The notes below the pieces were generated by a model. That model searched no databases. It saw only the letters and a list, made by a program, of their open reading frames with translations, and was not told the origin of the DNA. Below, piece by piece: positions 49,301-62,800 of a stretch of 64,000 nt of DNA. The translations under genes were made by a program, and so were the position numbers. The stretch is from Halictus rubicundus (Eukaryota > Arthropoda > Insecta > Hymenoptera > Halictidae): assembly GCF_050948215.1 (NCBI RefSeq), contig NW_027488943.1:62001-126000 (forward strand), in the 5' to 3' direction. The stretch's first letter is position 1; each line of letters starts with the position of its first letter.

Positions 49301-52000
49301 AGGATAGGATAGAGGATAGGATAGGATAGAGGATAGGATAGGATAGAGGATAGGATAGGATAGAGTATAGGATAGAGGATAGAGGATAGGATATGATAGA
49401 GGATAGGATAGGATAGAGGATACGATAGGATAGAGGATAGGATAGAGGATAGGATATGATAGAGGATAGGATAGGATAGAGGATACGATAGGATAGAGGA
49501 TAGGATAGGATAGAGGATAGGATAGGATAGAGGATAGGATAGGATAGAGGTTAGGATAGGATAGAGGATAGGATAGGGGATTGGATAGGACAGAGGATAG
49601 GATAGGATGGAGGAAAGGATAGGATACAGGATAGGATAGAGGATACGATAGGATAGAGGATATGATAGGATAGAGGATAGGATAGGATAGAGGATAGGAT
49701 AGGATAGAGGATAGGATAGGATAGCGGATAGGATAGGATAGAGGATAGGATAGGATAAAGGATAGGATAGAGGATAGGATAGAGGATAGGGTAGAGGATA
49801 GGATGTGGGATTGGATAGGGTAGAGAATAGGATACGATAGAGGATAGGGGATTGGATAGGATAGGATAGAGGATAGGATGTGGGATTGGATAGTGTAGAG
49901 GATAGGATACGATAGAGGATAGGGTAGGATAGCGGATAGGATAGGATAGAGGATAGGATAGGATAAAGGATAGGATAGAGGATAGGATAGAGGATAGGAT
50001 AGAGGATAGGATAGAGGATAGGATAGGATAGAGGATAGGATAGCATAGAGGATAGGATAGGGGATTCGATAGGATAGAGGATAGGATAGGATAGAGGATA
50101 GGATAGGGGATTGGATAGGATAGAGGATAGGAGACGATAGGGGACAGGATAGGATAGAGGATAGGATAGGATAGAGGATAGGATAGGATAGAGGATAGGA
50201 TAGGATAGAGGATAGGATAGGATAGAGGATAGGATAGGATAGAGGTTAGGATAGGATAGAGGATAGGATAGGGGATTGGATAGGACAGAGGATAGGATAG
50301 GATGGAGGAAAGGATAGGATACAGGATAGGATAGAGGATACGATAGGATAGAGGATATGATAGGATAGAGGATAGGATAGGATAGAGGATAGGATAGGAT
50401 AGAGGATAGGATAGGATAGCGGATAGGATAGGATAGAGGATAGGATAGGATAAAGGATAGGATAGAGGATAGGATAGAGGATAGGATAGAGGATAGGATA
50501 GAGGATAGGATGTGGGATTGGATAGGGTAGAGAATAGGATACGATAGAGGATAGGGGATTGGATAGGATAGGATAGAGGATAGGATGTGGGATTGGATAG
50601 TGTAGAGGATAGGATACGATAGAGGATAGGGTAGGATAGAGAATAGGATAGGATAGATGATATTATAGGATAGAGGATAGAATATGATAGAGGATACGAT
50701 ATTATAGAGGATAGGACAGGATAGAGGATAGGATAGGGGATTGGATAGGATGGAGGATAGGATAGGATACAGGATAGGATAGAGAATAGGATAGGATAGA
50801 GGATAGGATAGGGGATTGGATAGGATAGAGGATAGGATAGGATAGAGGATAGGATAGGATAGAGGATAAGATAGGATAGAGTATAGGATAGGATAGAGGA
50901 TAGGATAGAGGATAGGATAGGATAGAGGATAGGATAGAGGATAGGATAGGATAGAGGATAGGATAGGATAGAGGTTAGGATAGGATAGAGGATAGGATAG
51001 GGGATTGGATAGGACAGAGGATAGGATAGGATGGAGGAAAGGATAGGATACAGGATAGGATAGAGGATAGGATAGGATAGAGGATAGGATAGGATAGAGG
51101 ATAGGATAGGATAGAGGATAGGATAGGATAGCGGATAGGATAGGATAGAGGATAGGATAGGATAAAGGATAGGATAGAGGATAGGATAGAGGATAGGATA
51201 GAGGATAGGATAGAGGATAGGATAGGATAGAGGATAGGATAGCATAGAGGATAGGATAGGGGATTCGATAGGATAGAGGATAGGATAGGATAGAGGATAG
51301 GATAGGGGATTGGATAGGATAGAGGATAGGAGACGATAGGGGACAGGATAGGATAGAGAATAGAATATGATAGAGGATAGGATAGGATAGAGGATAGGAT
51401 AGGATAGAGAATAGGATAGGATAGAGGATAGGATAGGGGATTGGATAGGATAGGATAGAGGATAGGATGTGGGATTGGATAGGGTAGAGAATAGGATACG
51501 ATAGAGGATAGGGGATTGGATAGGATAGGATAGAGGATAGGATGTGGGATTGGATAGTGTGGAGGATAGGATACGATAGAGGATAGGGTAGGATAGAGAA
51601 TAGGATAGGATAGATGATATTATAGGATAGAGGATAGAATATGATAGAGGATACGATATTATAGATGATAGGACAGGATAGAGGATAGGATAGGGGATTG
51701 GATAGGATAGAAGATAGAATAGGATAGATTATAGGATAGGATAGAGGATAGGATAGGATAGAGGATAGGATAGGATAGAGGATAGGATAGGATAGAGGAT
51801 AGGATAGGATAGAGGATAGGATAGGATAGGATAGAGGATATAATAGGATAGAGGATAGGATAGGATAGAGGATAGGATAGGATAGAGGATAGGATAGAGG
51901 ATTGGATTGGATACAGGATACGATATTATAGAGGATAGGATAGGATAGACGATAGGATTAGATAGAGGATGGGATAGAGGATAGGATAGGATGGAGGATA
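46380..52000 (+). repeat. GTGGGATTGG cassette region, right group 1
   Basis: Second members of the cassette lie at 46465, 46918, 47642, 48616, 49880, 50587 and 51544. The segment around 47.64-48.62 kb matches 57.94-58.92 kb at an offset of exactly 10300 bp for three independent markers. The segment at 48.9-50.6 kb matches 61.3-63.1 kb at about 12.4-12.55 kb. It contains no gene. Confidence 0.75.
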
Positions 52001-52029
52001 GGATAGGATATAGGATAGGATAGAGAATA

Positions 52030-53860
52030 GGATAGGGCTAGAGGATAGGATAGGATAGAGGATAGGATAGGATAGAGGATAGGATAGGATAGAGGATAGG
52101 ATAGGATAGAGGATCTGGATAGGATAGAAGACAGGATAGGATAGAGGATAGGATAGGATAGAGGATAGGATAGGATAGAGGATAGGATAGGATAGAGATA
52201 GGATAGGATAGAGGATAGGATAGGATAGAGGATAGGATAGGATAGAGGATAGGATAGGATAGAGGATAGGATAGGATAGAGGATTGGATAAGATAGAGGA
52301 TAGGATAGGGGATTTGATAGGATAGAGGATAGGATAGGATAGAAGATAGGATAGGATAGAGGATAGGATAGAGGATAGGATAGAGAATAGGATAGAGGAT
52401 AGGATAAGAATAGGAACGGATAGATGGTATTATAGGATAGAGTGTACGATATTATAGAGGATAGGATAGGATAAAGGATAGGATAGAGGATAGGATAGAG
52501 GATAGGATAGGATAAAGGATTGGATACGATAGAGGATAGAGGATAGGATAGGATAGAGGATAGGATAGAGGATAGGATAGAGATAGGATAGAGGATAGTA
52601 TAGGATAGAGGATAGGATAGGATAGAGGATAGGATAGGATAGAGGATAGGATAGGATAGATAATAGGATAGGTTTGCGGATAGGTTAGGATAGAGGATAG
52701 GATAGGTTACAGGATAGGATAGATTGAGAATAAAATTGGTTAGAGGATAGGATATAATAGAGGATATGATACGATAGGATAGAGAATATGATAGGATCGG
52801 ATATAGGATACGATAGGATAGAGGATAGGATAAGACAGATGATAGGATAGGATAGAGGATAGGATAGACGATAGGATAGAGCATAGGATAGAGGATAGGA
52901 TAGACGATAGGATAGAGGATAGGGTAGAGGATAGGATAGGATAGTGGATAAGATTGGATAGAGGATAGGATAGGGTAGAGGATAGGATAGGATAGAGGAT
53001 TGGATAGGATAGAGGATAGGATAGGATAGAGGATAGGATAGGATAGGATAGAGGATAGGCTAGGATAGAGGATAGGATAGGATAGAGGATAGGATAGGAT
53101 AGAGGATGGGATAGGATAGCGGATAGGATAGGATAGAGGATAGGATAGGATAAAGGATAGGATAGAGGATAGGATAGAGATAGAGGATAGAGGATAGGAT
53201 AGGATAGAGGATAGGATAGCATAGAGGATAGGATAGGGGATTCGATAGGATAGAGGATAGGATAGGATGGAGGATAGGATAGGATATAGGATAGGATAGG
53301 ATAGAGGATAGGATAGGATAGAGGATAGGATAGGATAGAGGATAGGATAGGATAGAGGATAGGATAGGATAGAGGATAGGATAGGATAGGATAGAGGATA
53401 TAATAGGATAGAGGATAGGATAGGATAGAGGATAGGATAGGAATAGAGGATAGGATAGAGGATTGGATTGGATACAGGATACGATATTATAGAGGATAGG
53501 ATAGGATAGACGATAGGATTAGATAGAGGATGGGATAGAGGATAGGATAGGATGGAGGATAGGATAGGATATAGGATAGGATAGAGAATAGGATAGGGTA
53601 GAGGATAGGATAGGATAGAGGATAGGATAGGATAGAGGATAGGATAGGATAGAGGATAGGATAGGATAGAGGATTGGATAGGATAGAAGACAGGATAGGA
53701 TAGAGGATAGGATAGGATAGAGGATAGGATAGGATAGAGGATAGGATAGGATAGAGGATAGGATAGGATAGAGGATAGGATAGGATAGAGGATAGGATAG
53801 GATAGAGGATAGGATAGGATAGAGGATTGGATAAGATAGAGGATAGGATAGGGATTTGAT
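52030..53860 (+). other. Cluster of single-base indels in the satellite
   Basis: The array normally changes length by whole 5- or 7-bp modules. Here about nine single-base gains or losses break that rule: extra C near 52038 and 52115, missing G near 52197, missing A near 52407, missing G near 52582, 52722 and 53179, extra A near 53443, and missing G near 53852. Homologous copies elsewhere have the expected base. Most are in GG or short mononucleotide runs, which suggests local consensus error, though real mutation is possible. Confidence 0.6.
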
Positions 53861-55730
53861 AGGATAGAGGATAGGATAGGATAGAAGATAGGATAGGATA
53901 GAGGATAGGATAGAGGATAGGATAGAGAATAGGATAGAGGATAGGATAAAGAATAGGAACGGATAGATGATATTATAGGATAGAGTGTACGATATTATAG
54001 AGGATAGGATAGGATAAAGGATAGGATAGAGGATAGGATAGAGGATAGGATAGGATAGAGGATTGGATACGATAGAGGATAGAGGATAGGATAGGATAGA
54101 GGATAGGATAGAGGATAGGATAGAGGATAGGATAGAGGATAGTATAGGATAGAGGATAGGATAGGATAGAGGATAGGATAGGATAGAGGATAGGATAGGA
54201 TAGATAATAGGATAGGTTTGCGGATAGGTTAGGATAGAGGATAGGATAGGTTACAGGATAGGATAGGATTGAGAATAAAATTGGTTAGAGGATAGGATAT
54301 AATAGAGGATATGATACGATAGGATAGAGAATATGATAGGATCGGATATAGGATACGATAGGATAGAGGATAGGATAAGATAGATGATAGGATAGGATAG
54401 AGGATAGGATAGACGATAGGATAGAGCATAGGATAGAGGATAGGATAGACGATAGGATAGAGGATAGGGTAGAGGATAGGATAGGATAGTGGATAAGATT
54501 GGATAGAGGATAGGATAGGGTAGAGGATATTATAGGATAGAGGATTGGATAGGATAGAGGATAGGATAGGATAGAGGATAGGATAGGATAGGATAGAGGA
54601 TAGGCTAGGATAGAGGATAGGATAGGATAGAGGATAGGATAGGATAGAGGATGGGATAGGATAGGATAGAGGATAGGATAGGATAAAGGATAGGATAGAG
54701 GATAGGATAGAGGATAGGATAGAGGATAGGATAGGATAGAGGATAGGATAGCATAGAGGATAGGATAGGGGATTCGATAGGATAGAGGATAGGATAGGAT
54801 GGAGGATAGGATAGGATATAGGATAGGATAGGATAGAGGATAGGATAGGATAGAGGATAGGATAGGATAGAGGATAGGATAGGATAGAGGATAGGATAGG
54901 ATAGAGGATAGGATAGGATAGAGGATAGTATAGGATAGAGGATAGGATAGGATAGAGGATAGAATAGGATAGATAATAGGATAGGTTTGCGGATAGGTTA
55001 GGATAGAGGATAGGATAGGTTACAGGATAGGATAGGATTGAGAATAAAATTGGTTAGAGGATAGGATATAATAGAGGATATGATACGATAGGATAGAGAA
55101 TATGATAGGATCGGATATAGGATACGATAGGATAGAGGATAGGATAAGATAGATGATAGGATAGGATAGAGGATAGGATAGACGATAGGATAGAGCATAG
55201 GATAGAGGATAGGATAGACGATAGGATAGAGGATAGGATAGAGGATAGGATAGGATAGTGGATAAGATTGGATAGAGGATAGGATAGGGTAGAGGATAGG
55301 ATAGGATAGAGGATTGGATAGGATAGATGATAGGATAGGATAGAGGATAGGATAGGATAGGATAGAGGATAGGCTAGGATAGAGGATAGGATAGGATAGA
55401 GGATAGGATAGGATAGAGGATGGGATAGGATAGCGGATAGGATAGGATAGAGGATAGGATAGGATAAAGTATAGGATAGAGGATAGGATAGAGGATAGGA
55501 TAGAGGATAGGATAGGATAGAGGATAGGATAGCATAGAGGATAGGATAGGGGATTCGATAGGATAGAGGATAGGATAGGATGGAGGATAGGATAGGATAT
55601 AGGATAGGATAGGATAGAGGATAGGATAGGATAGAGGATAGGATAGGATAGAGGATAGGATAGGATAGAGGATAGGATAGGATAGGATAGAGGATAGGAT
55701 ATGATAGAGGATAGGATAGGATAGAGTATA

Positions 55731-55765
55731 GGATAGAGGATAGAGGATAGAGGATAGAGGATAGA
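55731..55765 (+). repeat. Pure GGATAGA run, 5 copies
   Basis: Five uninterrupted 7-mers after GAGTATA, 691 bp downstream of the marker core at 55040. Confidence 0.85.
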
Positions 55766-56829
55766 GGATAGGATAGGATAGAGGATAGGATATGATAGAG
55801 GATAGGATAGGATAGAGGATAGGATATGATAGAGGATAGGATACGATAGAGGATAAGATAGGATTCAGGATAGGATAGGATAGAGGATAAGATAGGATAG
55901 AGGATAAGGTAGAGGAACGGATAGGATAGAGAATAGGATAGCATAGAGGATAGGATATGGGATTGGATAGGATAGGATAAAGGATAGGATGTGGGATTGG
56001 ATGGGGTAGAGGATAGGATACGATAGAGGATAGGAGATTGGATAGGATAGGATAGAGGTTAGGATGTGGGATTGGATAGGGTAGAGAATAGGATACGATA
56101 GAGGATAGGGGATTGGATAGGATAGGATAGAGGATACGATTTGGGATTGGATCGGATGGAGGATAGGATAGGATAGAGGATAGGATAGAGAATAGGATAG
56201 GATAGAGGATAGGATAGGGGATTGGATAGGATAGAGGATAGGATAGGATAGAGGATAGGATAGAGGATAGGATAAAGTATAGGATAGGGGATTGGATAGG
56301 ACAGAGGATAGGATAAAGTATAGGGTAGGGGATTGGATACGATAGATAATAGGATAGGTTTGAGGATAGGTTAGGATAGAGGATAGGATAGGTTACAGGA
56401 TAGGATAGGATTGAGAATAAAATTGGTTAGAGGATAGGATATAATAGAGGATATGATACGATAGGATAGAGAATATGATAGGATCGTATATAGGATACGA
56501 TAGGATAGAGGATAGGATAAGATAGATGATAGGATAGGATAGAGGATAGGATAGACGATAGGATAGAGGATAGGATAGAGGATAGGATAGGATAGAGGAT
56601 AGGATAGGATAGAGGATAGGATAGGATAGAGGATAGGATAGGATAGAGGATAGGATAGGATAGAGGATAGGATAGGATAGAGGATAGGATAGGATAGAGG
56701 ATAGGATAGGATAGAGGATAGGATAGGATAGAGGATAGGATAGGATAGAGGATAGGATAGGATAGATTATAGTATAGGATAGAGTGTACGATATTATAGA
56801 GGATAGGATAGGATAAAGGATAGGATAGA

Positions 56830-59800
56830 GGATAGGATAGAGGATAGAATAGGATAGAGGATAGGATAGGATAGAGAATAGGATAGGACAGAGGATAGAA
56901 TAGGGGATTGGATAGGATAGGATAGAGGATAGGTTGTGGGATTGGATAGTGTAGAGGATAGGATACGATAGAGGATAGGGTAGGATAGAGAATAGGATAG
57001 GATAGATGATATTATAGGATAGAGGATAGAATATGATAGAGGATACGATATTATAGAGGATAGGACAGGATAGAGGATAGGATAGGGGATTGGATAGGAT
57101 AGAGGATAGAATAGGATAGATTATAGGATAGGATAGAGGATAGGATAGGATAGAGGATAGGATAGGTTAGAGGATAGGATAGGATAGAGGATAGGATAGG
57201 ATAGAGGATAGGATAGGATAGAGGATAGGATAGGATAGAGGATAGGATAGGATAGGATAGAGGATATAATAGGATAGAGGATAGGATAGGATAGAGGATA
57301 GGATAGGATAGAGGATAGGATAGAGGATTGGATTGGATACAGGATACGATATTATAGAGGATAGGATAGGATAGAGGATAGGATTAGATAGAGGATGGGA
57401 TAGAGGATAGGATAGGATGGAGGATAGGATAGGATATAGGATAGGATAGAGAATAGGATAGGGTAGAGGATAGGATAGGATAGAGGATAGGATAGGATAG
57501 AGGATAGGATAGGATAGAGGATAGGATAGGGGATTCGATAGGATAGAGGATAGGATAGGATAGAGGATAGGATAGGGGATTGGATAGGATAGAGGATAGG
57601 AGGCGATAGAGGACAGGATAGGATAGGGGATTGGATAGGACAGAGGATAGGATAGGATGGAGGAAAGGATAGGATACAGGATAGGATAGAGGATACGATA
57701 GGATAGAGGATATGATAGGATAGAGGATAGGATAGGATAGAGGATAGAATAGGATAGAGGATAGGATAGGATAGCGGATAGGATAGGATAGAGGATAGGA
57801 TAGGATAAAGGATAGGATAGAGGATAGGATAGAGGATAGGATAGAGGATAGGATAGAGGATAGGATGTGGGATTGGATAGGGTAGAGAATAGGATACGAT
57901 AGAGGATAGGGGATTGGATAGGATAGGATAGAGGATAGGATGTGGGATTGGATAGTGTAGAGGATAGGATACGATAGAGGATAGGGTAGGATTGAGAATA
58001 GGATAGGATAGATGATATTATAGGATAGAGGATAGAATATGATAGAGGATACGATATTATAGAGGATAGGACAGGATAGAGGATAGGATAGGGGATTGGA
58101 TAGGATGGAGGATAGGATAGGATACAGGATAGGATAGAGAATAGGATAGGATAGAGGATAGGATAGGGGATTGGATAGGATAGAGGATAGGATAGGATAG
58201 AGGATAGGATAGGATAGAGGATAGGATAGGATAGAGTATAGGATAGGATAGAGGATAGGATAGAGGATAGGATAGGATAGAGGATAGGATAGAGGATAGG
58301 ATAGGATAGAGGATAGGATAGGATAGAGGTTAGGATAGGATAGAGGATAGGATAGGGGATTGGATAGGACAGAGGATAGGATAGGATGGAGGAAAGGATA
58401 GGATACAGGATAGGATAGAGGATAGGATAGGATAGAGGATAGGATAGGATAGAGGATAGGATAGGATAGAGGATAGGATAGGATAGAGGATAGGATAGGA
58501 TAGCGGATAGGATAGGATAGAGGATAGGATAGGATAAAGGATAGGATAGAGGATAGGATAGAGGATAGGATAGAGGATAGGATAGAGGATAGGATAGGAT
58601 AGAGGATAGGATAGCATAGAGGATAGGATAGGGGATTCGATAGGATAGAGGATAGGATAGGATAGAGGATAGGATAGGGGATTGGATAGGATAGAGGATA
58701 GGAGACGATAGGGGACAGGATAGGATAGAGGATAGGATATGATAGAGGATAGGATATTATAGAGGATAGGATAGGATAGAGAATAGGATAGGATAGAGGA
58801 TAGGATAGGGGATTGGATAGGATAGGATAGAGGATAGGATGTGGGATTGGATAGGGTAGAGAATAGGATACGATAGAGGATAGGGGATTGGATAGGATAG
58901 GATAGAGGATAGGATGTGGGATTGGATAGTGTAGAGGATAGGATACGATAGAGGATAGGGTAGGATAGAGAATAGGATAGGATAGATGATATTATAGGAT
59001 AGAGGATAGAATATGATAGCGGATACGATATTATAGAGGATAGGACAGGATAGAGGATAGGATAGGGGATTGGATAGGATAGAAGATAGAATAGGATAGA
59101 TTATAGGATAGGATAGAGGATAGGATGGGATAGAGGATAGGATAGGATAGAGGATAGGATAGGATAGAGGATAGGATAGGATAGAGGATAGGATAGGATA
59201 GGATAGAGGATATAATAGGATAGAGGATAGGATAGGATAGAGGATAGGATAGGATAGAGGATAGGATAGAGGATTGGATTGGATACAGGATACGATATTA
59301 TAGAGGATAGGATAGGATAGACGATAGGATTAGATAGAGGATGGGATAGAGGATAGGATAGAGGATAGAATAGGATAGAGGATAGGATAGGATAGAGAAT
59401 AGGATAGGACAGAGGATAGAATAGGGGATTGGATAGGATAGGATAGAGGATAGGATGTGGGATTGGATAGTGTAGAGGATAGGATACGATAGAGGATAGG
59501 GTAGGATAGAGAATAGGATAGGATAGATGATATTATAGGATAGAGGATAGAATATGATAGAGGATACGATATTATAGAGGATAGGACAGGATAGAGGATA
59601 GGATAGGGGATTGGATAGGATAGAGGATAGAATAGGATAGATTATAGGATAGGATAGAGGATAGGATAGGATAGAGGATAGGATAGGTTAGAGGATAGGA
59701 TAGGATAGAGGATAGGATAGGATAGAGGATAGGATAGGATAGAGGATAGGATAGGATAGAGGATAGGATAGGATAGGATAGAGGATATAATAGGATAGAG

Positions 59801-62800
59801 GATAGGATAGGATAGAGGATAGGATAGGATAGAGGATAGGATAGAGGATTGGATTGGATACAGGATACGATATTATAGAGGATAGGATAGGATAGAGGAT
59901 AGGATTAGATAGAGGATGGGATAGAGGATAGGATAGGATGGAGGATAGGATAGGATATAGGATAGGATAGAGAATAGGATAGGGTAGAGGATAGGATAGG
60001 ATAGAGGATAGGATAGGATAGAGGATAGGATAGGATAGAGGATAGGATAGGGGATTCGATAGGATAGAGGATAGGATAGGATAGAGGATAGGATAGGGGA
60101 TTGGATAGGATAGAGGATAGGAGGCGATAGAGGACAGGATAGGATAGGGGATTGGATAGGACAGAGGATAGGATAGGATGGAGGAAAGGATAGGATACAG
60201 GATAGGATAGAGGATACGATAGGATAGAGGATATGATAGGATAGAGGATAGGATAGGATAGAGGATAGAATAGGATAGAGGATAGGATAGGATAGCGGAT
60301 AGGATAGGATAGAGGATAGGATAGGATAAAGGATAGGATAGAGGATAGGATAGAGGATAGGATAGAGGATAGGATAGGATAGAGGATAGGATAGGATAGA
60401 GGATAGGATAGGATAGAGTATAGGATAGGATAGAGGATAGGATAGAGGATAGGATAGGATAGAGGATAGGATAGAGGATAGGATAGGATAGAGGATAGGA
60501 TAGGATAGAGGTTAGGATAGGATAGAGGATAGGATAGGGGATTGGATAGGACAGAGGATAGGATAGGATGGAGGAAAGGATAGGATACAGGATAGGATAG
60601 AGGATAGGATAGGATAGAGGATAGGATAGGATAGAGGATAGGATAGGATAGAGGATAGGATAGGATAGAGGATAGGATAGGATAGCGGATAGGATAGGAT
60701 AGAGGATAGGATAGGATAAAGGATAGGATAGAGGATAGGATAGAGGATAGGATAGAGGATAGGATAGAGGATAGGATAGGATAGAGGATAGGATAGCATA
60801 GAGGATAGGATAGGGGATTCGATAGGATAGAGGATAGGATAGGATAGAGGATAGGATAGGGGATTGGATAGGATAGAGGATAGGAGACGATAGGGGACAG
60901 GATAGGATAGAGGATAGGATATGATAGAGGATAGGATAGGATAGAGGATAGGATAGGATAGAGAATAGGATAGGATAGAGGATAGGATAGGGGATTGGAT
61001 AGGATAGGATAGAGGATAGGATGTGGGATTGGATAGGGTAGAGAATAGGATACGATAGAGGATAGGGGATTGGATAGGATAGGATAGAGGATAGGATGTG
61101 GGATTGGATAGTGTAGAGGATAGGATACGATAGAGGATAGGGTAGGATAGAGAATAGGATAGGATAGATGATATTATAGGATAGAGGATAGAATATGATA
61201 GCGGATACGATATTATAGAGGATAGGACAGGATAGAGGATAGGATAGGGGATTGGATAGGATAGAAGATAGAATAGGATAGATTATAGGATAGGATAGAG
61301 GATAGGATGGGATAGAGGATAGGATAGGATAGAGGATAGGATAGGATAGAGGATAGGATAGGATAGAGGATAGGATAGGATAGGATAGAGGATATAATAG
61401 GATAGAGGATAGGATAGGATAGAGGATAGGATAGGATAGAGGATAGGATAGAGGATTGGATTGGATACAGGATACGATATTATAGAGGATAGGATAGGAT
61501 AGACGATAGGATTAGATAGAGGATGGGATAGAGGATAGGATAGGATGGAGGATAGGATAGGATATAGGATAGGATAGGATAGACGAAAGGATAGGATAGA
61601 GGATAGGATAGGATAGAGGATGGGATAGGATAGAGGATAGGATAGGATAGAGGATAGGATAGGATAGAGGATAGGATAGGATAGAGGATAGGATAGGGGA
61701 TTCGATATGATAGAGGATAGGATAGGGGATTCGATATGATAGAGGATAGGAGAGGATAGAAGATAATATAGGGGATTGGATAGGATAGAGGATAGGAGTC
61801 GATAGAGGACAGAATAGGATACAGGATAGAAATAGGATACAGGATAGGATAGGATAGGCGATTGGATAGGATGGAGGATAGGAGTCGATAGAGGACAGGA
61901 TAGGATAGAGGATAGGATAGGATAGAGGATAGGATAGGATAGAGGATAGGATAGGATAGAGTATAGGATAGAGGATAGAGGATAGGATAGGATAGAGGAT
62001 AGGATATGATAGAGGATAGGATAGGATAGGGGATACGATAGGATAGAGGATAGGATAGGATAGAGGATAGGATAGGATAGAAGATAGGATAGGATAGAGG
62101 TTAGGATAGGATAGAGGATAGGATAGGGGATTGGATAGGACAGAGGATAGGATAGGATGGAGGAAAGGATAGGATACAGGATAGGATAGAGGATACGATA
62201 GGATAGAGGATATGATAGGATAGAGGATAGGATAGGATAGAGGATAGGATAGGATAGAGGATAGGATAGGATAGCGGATAGGATAGGATAGAGGATAGGA
62301 TAGGATAAAGGATAGGATAGAGGATAGGATAGAGGATAGGGTAGAGGATAGGATGTGGGATTGGATAGGGTAGAGAATAGGATACGATAGAGGATAGGGG
62401 ATTGGATAGGATAGGATAGAGGATAGGATGTGGGATTGGATAGTGTAGAGGATAGGATACGATAGAGGATAGGGTAGGATAGCGGATAGGATAGGATAGA
62501 GGATAGGATAGGATAAAGGATAGGATAGAGGATAGGATAGAGGATAGGATAGAGGATAGGATAGAGGATAGGATAGGATAGAGGATAGGATAGCATAGAG
62601 GATAGGATAGGGGATTCGATAGGATAGAGGATAGGATAGGATAGAGGATAGGATAGGGGATTGGATAGGATAGAGGATAGGAGACGATAGGGGACAGGAT
62701 AGGATAGAGGATAGGATAGGATAGAGGATAGGATAGGATAGAGGATAGGATAGGATAGGGGATAGGATAGGATAGAGGTTAGGATAGGATAGAGGATAGG

